In this document: positions 8,241 to 15,902 of the stretch, piece after piece | How the letters are laid out: each line of letters opens with the position of its first letter | Numbering within the stretch: position 1 is the stretch's first letter | Source of the DNA: an uncultured Collinsella sp. | GTDB taxonomy: Bacteria; Actinomycetota; Coriobacteriia; Coriobacteriales; Coriobacteriaceae | Reading direction: 5' to 3' | Assembly: GCA_902464495.1 (NCBI GenBank) | Contig: CABQJK010000006.1 | Span: forward strand, 22,809 to 86,808 | DNA length: 64,000 nt | Translations under genes and position numbers: made by a program | The notes under the pieces: model-generated | What the model was told of the DNA's origin: nothing | Databases searched by the model: none | Seen by the model: the letters and a program-made list of their open reading frames with translations, nothing else

Positions 8241-8933
8241 CTACTCGCTTTTCGCCTGTGCGCCTTCCGCGATCATGTTGCGGTTGTAGACCAGGTGTAG
8301 ATACATCGCATCGTGCGCGGCGGTGGGGTTGCGCGCCTCGATGGCGTCGGCCACGCCGCGGTGTGTGCGGATGGTCTCCTCGACGAGCTTTTTGCCCGTA
8401 ACGTCGATAAAGAGGGGAACGGATGCCTTGAGCACGCCCATCAGGCGGGGAACGACGAGGTTGCCGCAGCTCTCGGCAATGGCGTTGTGGAATGCGGTGT
8501 CGGCGGCGGAGTAGTCCTTGCCGGCTTCTGCCAGGCGCTGGGACTCGTCGCAGAGCTCGCGGATGCACATAATCTGATCTTCGGTCGCGTGCTCGGCGGC
8601 CATGCTTGCCATCTGCGGCTCAATCATAAAACGCACCTCGAGCAGGTCGCGCGCCAGGCGCTGCTTATCGCCGATAAAGGTAAAGCCCAGCGGGTCGTCG
8701 GCAACGCCGGGGTTCGATGCCACATATGTGCCCGAACCCTGCTTGATGCGCACGATATTGCGCGACTGCAGTAGCTTCATGGCCTCGCGTACGGTGCTTC
8801 TGCCGGCGCCCAGGCGCTCAACGAGCACGGCCTCCTTGGGCAGGCGGTCGCCCTGCTCAAGGTGCTCATCAAGAATCAATTGAATGATTTTCTCGGAAAT
8901 CTGCTCGGGGAGTCCCAATTCGGCGCGGGCCAT
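8241..8933 (-). CDS. GntR-family (FadR/FCD) transcriptional regulator
   Basis: A 230-residue regulator. The N-terminal winged helix has the GntR signature (QGDRLPKEAVLVERLGAGRS, then TVREAMKLLQ), and the C-terminal helical FCD domain carries metal/ligand residues (DTAFHNAI, THRGVADAI, HLVYN). FadR-type FCD regulators of this kind respond to sugar acids or other carboxylates. It is upstream of dhuD-dhuI on the same strand and divergent from the gntP-dehydratase genes, so it probably controls one or both. ATG 8933 is preferred, with GAGAGG upstream. Confidence 0.85.
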   Translation of the reverse strand: MARAELGLPEQISEKIIQLILDEHLEQGDRLPKEAVLVERLGAGRSTVREAMKLLQSRNIVRIKQGSGTYVASNPGVADDPLGFTFIGDKQRLARDLLEVRFMIEPQMASMAAEHATEDQIMCIRELCDESQRLAEAGKDYSAADTAFHNAIAESCGNLVVPRLMGVLKASVPLFIDVTGKKLVEETIRTHRGVADAIEARNPTAAHDAMYLHLVYNRNMIAEGAQAKSE

Positions 8934-9098
8934 AGCTCTACCTCTCATTACAAAATTCATCTGAGCTATTTTAGCGCACCAAGGGTATGGTATTGGCCGT
9001 TGAACCCGAATCGGGCGGCCCAGATATACCGTTCGCAGCGCAAATACGACCGTTCGCCAAATACATCAGATGTATTTCGAACAAATTTCAAAATGAAA

Positions 9099-9155
9099 CA
9101 TCAGACCTTTCAAAAACACGCTATAGTCATCAGACGAATTCAAAAGGTCTGATGA
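9099..9155 (+). promoter_or_regulatory. Promoter/operator region of gntP
   Basis: An inverted repeat TCATCAGAC (9127-9135) / GTCTGATGA (9147-9155) and an extra half site CATCAGACCTTT (9099-9110) surround a TATAGT -10-like hexamer (9122-9127). This is the likely binding region of the divergent GntR protein. Confidence 0.6.
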
Positions 9156-9167
9156 ATTGGAGGAAAG

Positions 9168-10529
9168 ATGTCAGACCCAACGTTTATGGCAGACCCCACC
9201 AGGCTCGTCATCGCCGCCATCGTGGGCATTGCGCTGCTGCTTGCGCTTATCATTAAGTTCAAGCTGCACCCCGTGCTGTCGATGATGGTCTCGGCGCTCG
9301 CGATCGGCATCGGTGCCGGCATGCCGCTCGACCTGGTGGCCGACACCGTCACCAAGGGCGTGGGTACCACGCTGCAAAACATCGCACTGCTCATTGGCTT
9401 GGGCTCGATGTTTGGCCAGATCCTGGAGGAGAGCGGCGGCGCCAAGAAGATCGCCCAGACCTTCATTGACACCTTTGGCCAGGGTCACTCCAGCTGGGCG
9501 CTGGGCATCACCGGCCTGGTCATCGGCACCACGGTGTTCTTCGAGGCCGGCGTGGTCGTTTTAATCCCGCTCGCGTTTAGCGTGGCATCGCAGACCAAAA
9601 AGTCGACCCTCTACTATGGCATTGCCCTGCTCGCGGGACTGGCAGCCGGCTATGCCTTCGTGCCGCCTTCGGCCGGCTCGGTCCTCGTTGCCGGTACGCT
9701 CGGCGTCGACCTGGGCACCATGATTCTCGTCGGCATCCCCACCGCCTTTATCGCCATGGCTGTCGCCGGTGTCGCCTGGGGCCGCAACGTGGGCGGTCGT
9801 ATCTTCACGGACGTCCCCGAGCACTTCACCTCCGCCGAGGGCGCGAGCGACGACAAGGAGCTTCCCTCCTTTGGCATGGTCCTCGCCATCGTGCTCACCC
9901 CGCTGTGCCTGATCCTGCTGGGCACGCTGTCTTCGTACATTCCCATGCCCGCCGAGGTCGCCTCGATCCTCGCCTTTCTGGGCAAGCCGTTCGTCGCGCT
10001 CACCATCGCCACGCTTGTCGCCATGTACCTGCTGGGCGCTCGCCGCGGCTACACCGGCGCTGAGCTCAAGGCCCTGCTCGACCGTTCGCTCAAGCCCGTT
10101 GGCATGATCTTGCTGGTCATCGCCTGCGGCGGCGTCATCCGCTGGATGCTGCAGGACTGCGGTCTGGGCCAGGTTATCGGCCCCGTGCTCGAGAGCTGCC
10201 CGCTGCCCCTCGTGGTCGTCGGCTTCCTCATCGCCGCGCTCGTCCGCGCTTCGGTCGGTAGCTCCATCGTGTCCATGACCATGGCTTCGGGCATTATGGC
10301 CGCCATGCCTGCGGTCGCCGGCGCCTCGGTGCTCATGCGCGCCGCCATCTGCCTTGCCATCTGCGGTGGCGCCACGGCACTCTCGCACGTCAACGATGCC
10401 GGCTTCTGGATGTGCTCTTCGTTCCTCGAGATCGACGAGAAGACCACCCTCAAGTCCTGGACCATCATGGAGACGATCATCGGTCTTTCGGGCCTCGCCT
10501 GCGCCCTGGTGATCTCGTTCTTCGCCTAA
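9168..10529 (+). CDS. GntP-family gluconate/sugar-acid permease
   Basis: A 453-residue, very hydrophobic membrane protein with about 12 predicted helices. It shows GntP family traits: the segment GLGSMFGQILEESGGAKKIA, a conserved SVGSSIVSMTMASG stretch and a C-terminal ATALSHVNDAGFW block. GntP proteins are proton symporters for gluconate and related aldonates or keto-sugar acids. It lies 66 bp before a sugar-acid dehydratase in the same direction, so the pair should import an acid and dehydrate it. The start at 9168 has TTGGAGGAAAG in front. Confidence 0.88.
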   Translation: MSDPTFMADPTRLVIAAIVGIALLLALIIKFKLHPVLSMMVSALAIGIGAGMPLDLVADTVTKGVGTTLQNIALLIGLGSMFGQILEESGGAKKIAQTFIDTFGQGHSSWALGITGLVIGTTVFFEAGVVVLIPLAFSVASQTKKSTLYYGIALLAGLAAGYAFVPPSAGSVLVAGTLGVDLGTMILVGIPTAFIAMAVAGVAWGRNVGGRIFTDVPEHFTSAEGASDDKELPSFGMVLAIVLTPLCLILLGTLSSYIPMPAEVASILAFLGKPFVALTIATLVAMYLLGARRGYTGAELKALLDRSLKPVGMILLVIACGGVIRWMLQDCGLGQVIGPVLESCPLPLVVVGFLIAALVRASVGSSIVSMTMASGIMAAMPAVAGASVLMRAAICLAICGGATALSHVNDAGFWMCSSFLEIDEKTTLKSWTIMETIIGLSGLACALVISFFA

Positions 10530-10595
10530 TCGCAAGCCAGCGCTTCACATCAATCGATACCAAACCAAGTAAGCCTTAAACCAAAGGAGTGCACC

Positions 10596-12374
10596 ATGGA
10601 CGAGAAGACCAAAGAGCAGATTCGACAGGAGGCCGCCGAGCTGGTTGCCAAGCTGCAGCCGCGTTCCGGCAAGTTCCGCACCATCAGCCCCGAGATGGAC
10701 CCGCTGCGTCTGGGCTCTGGCTGGAGCATCGAGGACCTGGACAAACCGCAGGTCATCATCGAGTCGACGTTCGGCGACTCGCACCCGGGTTCCGCCGGCC
10801 TGTTTGAGCTGGTCGAGGAGGTGCGCGCCGGTGTTGCCGAGGCTGGTGGCCACGGCGCTCGTTACTTCTGCACCGACATCTGCGACGGCGAGGCCCAGGG
10901 CCACGACGGCATCAACTACTCGCTGCCCAGCCGCGACATGATTGCCAACATGATCGAGATTCACGCCAAGGCCACCCCGTTCGACGCCGGCGTCTTTGTC
11001 GCCAGCTGCGATAAGGGTCTGCCCGCGAACCTCATGGCCATGGGCCGCATCAACATCCCGTCGATCGTCGTCACCGGCGGCGTCATGGATGCTGGTCCCG
11101 ACCTGCTGACCCTCGAGCAGCTCGGCGCCATCTCCGCCCGCTACGAGCGCGGCGAGATCTCCCGCGAGGAGCTCGAGTTCGCTAAGCACAACGCCTGCCC
11201 CAGCTGCGGTGCCTGCTCCTTTATGGGCACTGCCTCGACCATGCAGGTCACGGCCGAGGCCCTGGGCCTCATGCTTCCTGGCACGGCTCTGCTGCCCGCC
11301 ACCAGCTCCGACCTGCGCGAGTTCGCCCGCGAGGCTGGCCGTCAGTCCGTGTGGCTCTCCGAGCACAACCTGTGCCCGCGCGACATCGTGACCAAGGAGT
11401 CCTTCGAGAACCTCATCATGGTCCACGGCGCCATCTCCGGCTCCACCAACTCGCTGCTGCACATTCCCGCGATCGCCCGTGAGTTTGGCATCGAGATGTC
11501 CGCCGACGACTTCGATCGTCTGCACCGTGGCGCCCACTACCTGCTCAACGTTCGTCCCGCAGGCGAGTGGCCGGCGCAGTTCTTCTACTATGCGGGCGGC
11601 GTGCCGCGCATCATGGAGGAGATCAAGTCGATGCTCCACCTCGACGTCATGACCGTCACCGGCAAGACCCTCGGCGAGAACCTCGAGGACCTCAAGAACA
11701 ACGGTTACTACGAGAAATGCGGCCGCTACCTGGAGAAGTGGAACCTCAAGCGCGAGGACATCATCCGTCCGTTCGACCAGGCCTTTGGCACCGACGGCTC
11801 CATCGCCATCCTTCACGGCAACCTTGCCCCCGAGGGCGCCGTCGTCAAGCACACCGTCGTTCCGCGTGAGATGTTCCAGGCCACGCTCAAGGCCCGTCCG
11901 TTCGACTGCGAGGAGGACGCCATCCATGCCGTCCTGACGCACGAGGTCAAGCCCGGCGACGCCGTCATCATCCGCTACGAGGGCCCCAAGGGTTCCGGCA
12001 TGCCCGAGATGTTCTACACCACCGAGGCTATCGCCAGCGACCCCGAGCTCGGCGCTTCCATTGCCCTGATCACCGACGGCCGCTTCTCCGGCGCCTCCAA
12101 GGGCCCGGCTATCGGTCACGTTTCGCCCGAGGCTGCCGTAGGTGGCCCGATTGCCCTGATCGAGGAGGGCGACCTTATCCAGATCAACATCCCCGAGCGC
12201 TCGCTGTCCATCGTGGGCATCGCCGGCAAGGAGATGGAGCCGGCCGAGGTTGACGCCGTCCTGGCCGAGCGCCTAGCCGCTTGGAAGCCCAAGGCCAACC
12301 GCTATACCTCCGGCACGCTCAAGTTCTTTACCGAGCATGCAGTCTCCGCCATTCAGGGTGGCTACATGGAGTAG
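10596..12374 (+). CDS. IlvD/Edd-family sugar-acid dehydratase
   Basis: A 592-residue member of the dihydroxy-acid dehydratase/6-phosphogluconate dehydratase family. Fe-S cysteines are visible in CTDICDGE, ASCDKGLPAN and CPSCGACSFMGTA, and the C-terminal block ITDGRFSGASKGPAIGHVSP is diagnostic. Paired with GntP rather than with branched-chain amino acid genes, it most likely dehydrates an aldonate such as gluconate or a relative to a 2-keto-3-deoxy acid, which KdgK and Eda would complete. The start has AAAGGAG upstream. A strong terminator follows. The exact substrate is not deducible. Confidence 0.8.
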   Translation: MDEKTKEQIRQEAAELVAKLQPRSGKFRTISPEMDPLRLGSGWSIEDLDKPQVIIESTFGDSHPGSAGLFELVEEVRAGVAEAGGHGARYFCTDICDGEAQGHDGINYSLPSRDMIANMIEIHAKATPFDAGVFVASCDKGLPANLMAMGRINIPSIVVTGGVMDAGPDLLTLEQLGAISARYERGEISREELEFAKHNACPSCGACSFMGTASTMQVTAEALGLMLPGTALLPATSSDLREFAREAGRQSVWLSEHNLCPRDIVTKESFENLIMVHGAISGSTNSLLHIPAIAREFGIEMSADDFDRLHRGAHYLLNVRPAGEWPAQFFYYAGGVPRIMEEIKSMLHLDVMTVTGKTLGENLEDLKNNGYYEKCGRYLEKWNLKREDIIRPFDQAFGTDGSIAILHGNLAPEGAVVKHTVVPREMFQATLKARPFDCEEDAIHAVLTHEVKPGDAVIIRYEGPKGSGMPEMFYTTEAIASDPELGASIALITDGRFSGASKGPAIGHVSPEAAVGGPIALIEEGDLIQINIPERSLSIVGIAGKEMEPAEVDAVLAERLAAWKPKANRYTSGTLKFFTEHAVSAIQGGYME

Positions 12375-12422
12375 CGCCCGTACGCATCGAATTTTTCCTC
12401 TCATAGATGCGTGGCACAAAGG

Positions 12423-12454
12423 GCCCCGAGTTCATACGAGCTCGGGGCTCTTTT
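12423..12454 (+). terminator. Rho-independent terminator after the dehydratase
   Basis: GCCCCGAG / CTCGGGGC stem with a 10-nt loop, followed by TCTTTT. Confidence 0.8.
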
Positions 12455-12550
12455 CGTCTGGATTGCAGACGTATTGACGGACGAAAGTATGTTGCGTCTG
12501 GCGAATAATCAGACGAAATCGAATTTTGCGTCTCATTTCCGTACGCAAAT

Positions 12551-12605
12551 AAGACGAAAACCGTTTGCGTCTGGTTAAAAACCGTACGCAAACGGTTTTC
12601 GTCTT
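12551..12605. repeat. Perfect 20-bp inverted repeat
   Basis: AAGACGAAAACCGTTTGCGT (12551-12570) is exactly inverted at 12586-12605. It lies among several more CGTCTGG/CAGACG motifs from 12478 on. It is probably a terminator-like hairpin between the convergent dehydratase and ATPase genes, or a small repeat element. Confidence 0.65.
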
Positions 12606-12623
12606 GCAGGGCGGTTGCCGCTT

Positions 12624-13715
12624 CTACAGTTCAACTTCCAGTTCTGCTTTGTGTTCGTTGAGGTAGTCGCGCATGTAGGGGATGGCAAACGATATCTTGC
12701 CGTACGAAGGTGCCTCGATAATCGACTCTCTGAGCAGTCGGCTACGGACGGAGCTCACCTGCTGAGGCGTCTTGTTTAAGTCATCGGCAACCATGCTGGT
12801 CGAGCTCGTCTGCCCCAAAGATGCCATGCTCAGCAGATAAGCGATGCACGTGGGTGGAATGCGCTGCAGCGCGGGCTCTATCACCATGGCGCAGAAGCGT
12901 TCGCGCGCTGTTGCGATGCCTCGCCTTGCCTCTTCCTCTCCAATAACAGTTGTATGGGCGCGTCTTGCCAGCTGCCATGCGTAATATCCAACGAGTTGGA
13001 TCATGAAAGGATAGCCCTGCGTTGCCTCGGCAAGCTGCCCGGCAATACCTGGCTGTAGCTCCATGCCAGACGCTTCAATGGTTTCCTCGAGGGAGTACGA
13101 CACTTCGGTTACTGCCACAGCCTTCAGGTCAAAGGGGAGGGCGCGGCGCAAAAACGTAAGTGTCTTTCCGTTGATGACACTTTCGATCATCGAAGGCAGC
13201 CCCGCAAAAACAAAGGCGATATCAAGGTCTTCGCCGATAACCTGCTGAATCGCAATGGAGAGTGTTCGGACCTCTTCGAGCTCTGCGTCTTGAACCTCGT
13301 CGAGGGTGATGAGCAGGCCATTTCCATCCTTGGATATAGCCTGCCTCATGGCGTCGCGCAGCGATGGACCGATTCGCTCAATGTCTATGCTGCCGATGGA
13401 TATGCCAGCTACGGTGGGCTCAAATCTGGCGTGTTTGGCCTGGAATTTGGGCTGCAGCTGTTCGAGAATGCGCTGGCAAAGCCCCTCAGTTGCGACCTCT
13501 TTTATGACCGTCCAACCATGGCTTTGCGCCAAACGTGAGCACTCGTCAAGGAGGACTGTCTTGCCCGTTCCACGGACGCCGGCTATGCGCATAAGGCGCC
13601 CCGGGGCACCAGGCCCGTTGACGAGGCCTTCATTGAATTCCTCGAGTACATCTTCGCGGCCGATAATCGTGGGAGGTGTTTTGCCTGCCGTGGGCTTAAA
13701 AGGGTTTGTTTGCAT
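12624..13715 (-). CDS. AAA-type ATP-binding protein with C-terminal winged helix
   Basis: A 363-residue P-loop ATPase. Walker A is GVRGTGKT and Walker B is LLITLDEVQD. An N-terminal IIGREDVLEEF segment resembles the AAA_16/ORC-type family, and the C-terminal part (TSSTSMVADDLNKTPQQVSS) looks like a winged-helix DNA-binding unit. Proteins of this shape are common but poorly characterised; roles in stress response or plasmid/phage defence have been proposed for relatives. ATG 13715 is chosen over GTG 13724 because AAAGGTGG is spaced correctly. Seven 10-bp direct repeats lie immediately upstream and could be its own binding sites. Confidence 0.6.
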   Translation of the reverse strand: MQTNPFKPTAGKTPPTIIGREDVLEEFNEGLVNGPGAPGRLMRIAGVRGTGKTVLLDECSRLAQSHGWTVIKEVATEGLCQRILEQLQPKFQAKHARFEPTVAGISIGSIDIERIGPSLRDAMRQAISKDGNGLLITLDEVQDAELEEVRTLSIAIQQVIGEDLDIAFVFAGLPSMIESVINGKTLTFLRRALPFDLKAVAVTEVSYSLEETIEASGMELQPGIAGQLAEATQGYPFMIQLVGYYAWQLARRAHTTVIGEEEARRGIATARERFCAMVIEPALQRIPPTCIAYLLSMASLGQTSSTSMVADDLNKTPQQVSSVRSRLLRESIIEAPSYGKISFAIPYMRDYLNEHKAELEVEL

Positions 13716-13734
13716 GTGAGCCACCTTTGCTCAA

Positions 13735-13803
13735 GATATAGCAAGTTATAGCAAAGTATAGCAAGATATAGCAAAGTATAGTGAGATATAGCAACGTATA
13801 GCG
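13735..13803. repeat. Seven 10-bp tandem repeats upstream of the ATPase gene
   Basis: On the minus strand the unit is approximately TTGCTATANY, repeated about seven times with a 10-bp period, so each unit faces the same side of the helix. Several units look like -10 boxes (TATACT). They end about 20 bp before the ATPase start and resemble iterons or operator arrays. Confidence 0.75.
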
Positions 13804-13828
13804 CTGCTCGCGGGTTCTTGCGGTGGTG

Positions 13829-14509
13829 CTATTTTCCGAATGCCGCGCGGATAAAGCGCTGGGCGAACAGCTTGTTGGCGACGTTGATGACATGGCCCAG
13901 GAACAGCGCGGAGATGGCGGTCGTGACACCAAAGCCGCCCAGGTTGTGCATAAAGACCAGCGACAGCGCGAGCGAGGCGGCGACGTGCGAGCAATCGAAC
14001 ACGACCTTTACATCGCCAAAGCGGCGTTTGAGTTTTTCGGCAATGACCTGCACCAGGCCATCGGGCGCGTTGGGAACGACGCCCATGTTGACGACGAGGC
14101 TAACGCCAAACGCGGTGATGGCAAGCGAGAGCAGCATGGTCGCGACCTGTGCCGGTAGCGCGGTGGGATGCAGGGGGTTAACGTTCATAAAGAAGTCGGT
14201 AAAGCCACCGATCAGTGTTGAGAAAAAGAGCTCGAGCAAAATACGCGGCTGAAACTCGCGGCGCAAGATGGCTGCCTGTGCGGCGATGTAGGCGACATAG
14301 GTCGCGGTGATCCAAAAGCCGAGTGTCTTGCCAGTGAGCATGGACAGCGTCGTGGCAAAACAGGTAAGCGCGGCGACGCCCAGGCCCGATGCGGTCTGAA
14401 TGCTCATGCCGAGGGCAAGCGTCGCAACACCTGCTAAATACATCAGCATTCTGATGACGGTATGGCACCAGTCGATCTTCTCGCCATTCATGATGATGAG
14501 CGGTCGCAT
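13829..14509 (-). CDS. YczE/YitT-like integral membrane protein
   Basis: A 226-residue membrane protein with about five hydrophobic helices and the segments GMSIQTASGLGVAAL and MGVVPNAPDGLVQ, typical of the YczE/YyaS/YitT-like family. No transport substrate is known for this family. ATG 14509 has AAAGGAC upstream; the longer frame to 14581 runs into a structured leader and is unlikely. Its leader carries a LacI-type operator and two RNA motifs shared with the kdgK and eda leaders. This ties it to keto-deoxy sugar-acid metabolism, perhaps as a transporter of a related acid (inference). Confidence 0.65.
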   Translation of the reverse strand: MRPLIIMNGEKIDWCHTVIRMLMYLAGVATLALGMSIQTASGLGVAALTCFATTLSMLTGKTLGFWITATYVAYIAAQAAILRREFQPRILLELFFSTLIGGFTDFFMNVNPLHPTALPAQVATMLLSLAITAFGVSLVVNMGVVPNAPDGLVQVIAEKLKRRFGDVKVVFDCSHVAASLALSLVFMHNLGGFGVTTAISALFLGHVINVANKLFAQRFIRAAFGK

Positions 14510-14542
14510 ATTGCTGCCCGTCCTTTCGGTTGTGAAGAAAAA

Positions 14543-14669
14543 GGCTGACCTGGGCCGGCAAAAGAGGGTTATCGGAGGCACTGCTGTAAAAGCAGAAAAG
14601 CCGGCCCCACGGTCAGTCGTCTAGAAAGTGTCTCGCTGTGCCGGAATGGGACTAAAGGGCCAACGAGAC
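14543..14669 (-). ncRNA. Candidate structured leader RNA (riboswitch-like), copy A
   Basis: Read on the minus strand. A hairpin comes first (stem arms 14661-14669 and 14630-14638) whose loop contains AGTCCCATTCC. About 10 nt later there is a nested fold: P1 GACTGACC/GGTCAGCC, P2 GCCGGCC-type arms (14600-14606 and 14553-14559), and P3 CTGC...GCAG, with the single-stranded block GTGCCTCCGATAACC between P3 and P2. The same block, hairpin loop and fold occur at 17665-17794 before eda, although the stems differ in sequence and keep pairing. P1 is followed by TTTTTCTT, so P1/P2 could act as a terminator. I do not recognise a known riboswitch class. Confidence 0.65.
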
Positions 14670-14694
14670 GGGAGAAAAGTGAATGACAGGACGT

Positions 14695-14744
14695 GGGCAA
14701 TAGGATGCCAAGATGGTAGGGTGCGTCTTAGCATCCTATTGCCC
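14695..14744 (-). ncRNA. Conserved leader hairpin with GCACCCTACC loop, copy A
   Basis: On the minus strand, a perfect 14-bp stem (arms 14731-14744 and 14695-14708) carries a 22-nt top with AAGA/TCTT pairing around GCACCCTACC. A matching hairpin with a different stem sequence but the same top lies in the kdgK leader (18949-19006). It sits just downstream of the promoter and operator. Confidence 0.65.
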
Positions 14745-14751
14745 ATGCTTA

Positions 14752-14803
14752 ACGAAATCGGTTTCGTTTGAGCCTTAGTATACGCACGGGATTCCTTTTG
14801 CAA
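14752..14803 (-). promoter_or_regulatory. Promoter and LacI-type operator of the YczE-like gene
   Basis: On the minus strand TTGCAA (14798-14803), a 15-bp spacer and TATACT (14777-14782) are followed by the operator ACGAAACCGATTTCGT (14752-14767). The kdgK promoter has the same hexamers, the same 15-bp spacing and the same operator. Confidence 0.7.
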
Positions 14804-14820
14804 AGAGAAAAATAATAAAA

Positions 14821-14836
14821 AGGTGAACGTTCACCT
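14821..14836. promoter_or_regulatory. Perfect AGGTGAACGTTCACCT palindrome
   Basis: An exact 16-bp palindrome, the best example of the operator also found upstream of GH105 and dhuD. It lies about 20 bp upstream of the minus-strand -35 of the YczE-like gene and upstream of the HIT gene. Confidence 0.7.
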
Positions 14837-14878
14837 AATTGCAACAACTCGTTGGCGGTATCATGGCAAGGACATACT

Positions 14879-14892
14879 CGAAACCGATTTCG
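14879..14892. promoter_or_regulatory. LacI-type operator upstream of the HIT gene
   Basis: CGAAACCGATTTCG is the same palindrome as at 14752 and 19023. It directly follows a possible plus-strand -10 (CATACT, 14873-14878), so the HIT gene may belong to the same regulon. Confidence 0.55.
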
Positions 14893-15000
14893 CAACGGTT
14901 GGAGAGCGCATCGTGTGTTCGTCGTGGACTGCCGGGCAGCTTGGTTGCGCCCGTCGGTCGCATTGCGGCGAACGCTTTCACCCGGATCGAAAGGACCACC

Positions 15001-15435
15001 ATGGAACAGCACACCGATTGCTCGTACTGCATGTGCGGGACCGACAACACGCTCGTCGATGCCTTTGGCGTCCCCATGCTCGACCTGCCCGCCAGCAAGC
15101 TCATCTTGTTTAAGGAGCAGAGCCACAAGGGTCGCGTAATCGTGGCCTCCAAGCAGCACGTCGATGACATCTCCTGCATGTCCGAGGAAGACGCCGCCGC
15201 CTTTATGGCAGATGTCCGCCACGTTGCCGCCGCGCTGCACAAGGCGTTCAACCCCGACAAGATCAACTTTGGTGCTTACGGCGACACCATGCATCATCTG
15301 CATGTGCATATCGTCCCCAAGTACAAGAACGACACGTTTGAGTTTGGTGACGTGTTTGCCATGAACCCCGGCCGCGTCACGCTCGAGCCGGCTCAGTACG
15401 ACGAAATCGCCCAGGCAATCATCGCCAACTTGTAA
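15001..15435 (+). CDS. HIT-family (histidine triad) nucleotide-binding protein
   Basis: A 144-residue HIT protein with the catalytic HHLHVHIVPK motif and a GRVIVASKQHVDDI strand-helix block. HIT hydrolases cleave nucleoside phosphoramidates or act on dinucleotides; the cellular substrate is usually unknown. An N-terminal CSYCMCG stretch could bind metal. ATG 15001 has GAAAGGACC in front; an in-frame ATG at 14839 has no ribosome site and would put the operator inside the gene. The LacI-type operator upstream is unexpected for a HIT gene. Confidence 0.85.
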   Translation: MEQHTDCSYCMCGTDNTLVDAFGVPMLDLPASKLILFKEQSHKGRVIVASKQHVDDISCMSEEDAAAFMADVRHVAAALHKAFNPDKINFGAYGDTMHHLHVHIVPKYKNDTFEFGDVFAMNPGRVTLEPAQYDEIAQAIIANL

Positions 15436-15456
15436 AACCCCTTCGTCCCTCATAGG

Positions 15457-15521
15457 CTGCGGTGAAATACGGACTGTTTAGCGGCTCCAGCGGCGCCATC
15501 AGTCCCTATTTCACCGCAACT
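15457..15521. repeat. REP-like inverted repeat, family 1, copy 2
   Basis: CTGCGGTGAAATACGGACTG ... AGTCCCTATTTCACCGCAAC, the same ends as at 4155 and 16611, placed after the HIT gene. Confidence 0.8.
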
Positions 15522-15563
15522 TATAGTGGGCCCGGGGCGCCAATTTGGGATGGAATAGTGCTG

Positions 15564-15725
15564 TGCCACGAAAATGGGCTATCTACTACGTTTAAGCCGT
15601 AGGGGTCAACCATAGCCGGCTTTTTTGAAAATCGGCAAGCCGTCTACCTGCGGTTTTGTTTTCTCATTTTTCGGCATGGTCGGGGCTATCCGCGTTAACG
15701 TAGTAGATGGGCCCCTTTTGTGGCA
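15564..15725. repeat. MITE-like element with about 33-bp imperfect terminal inverted repeats
   Basis: The left end (from TGCCACGAAAATGGG) and the inverted right end share ATCTACTACGTT and flanking bases. The 162-bp element has no coding capacity. The rest of 15436-15902 holds a REP copy, a short tandem (CCCAAAAAGACTGC twice, near 15768-15797) and a half REP (15823-15844), but no gene that I can support. Confidence 0.65.
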
Positions 15726-15902
15726 AGGGGGCCGATCTGCGGGCCAGGGTAGCTAAAAGAGCCCCGTCCCAAAAAGACTGCCCCAAAAAGACTGCCTGAT
15801 TTTGCTGCTGAAGGCTGCGAGCAGGAACTATTTCACCGCAACTTATGGGGGGCGGGGGATGCGATAGTATTGCATGGTGGTATTCGACTAACCGAGGGCT
15901 TT

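Noticed and set aside
12624..13715. Prophage or insertion sequence carrying the ATPase
   Set aside because: No transposase, integrase, target duplication or phage gene is nearby.
13735..13803. CRISPR-like array
   Set aside because: Units are 10 bp and contiguous with no spacers, and no cas genes are present.
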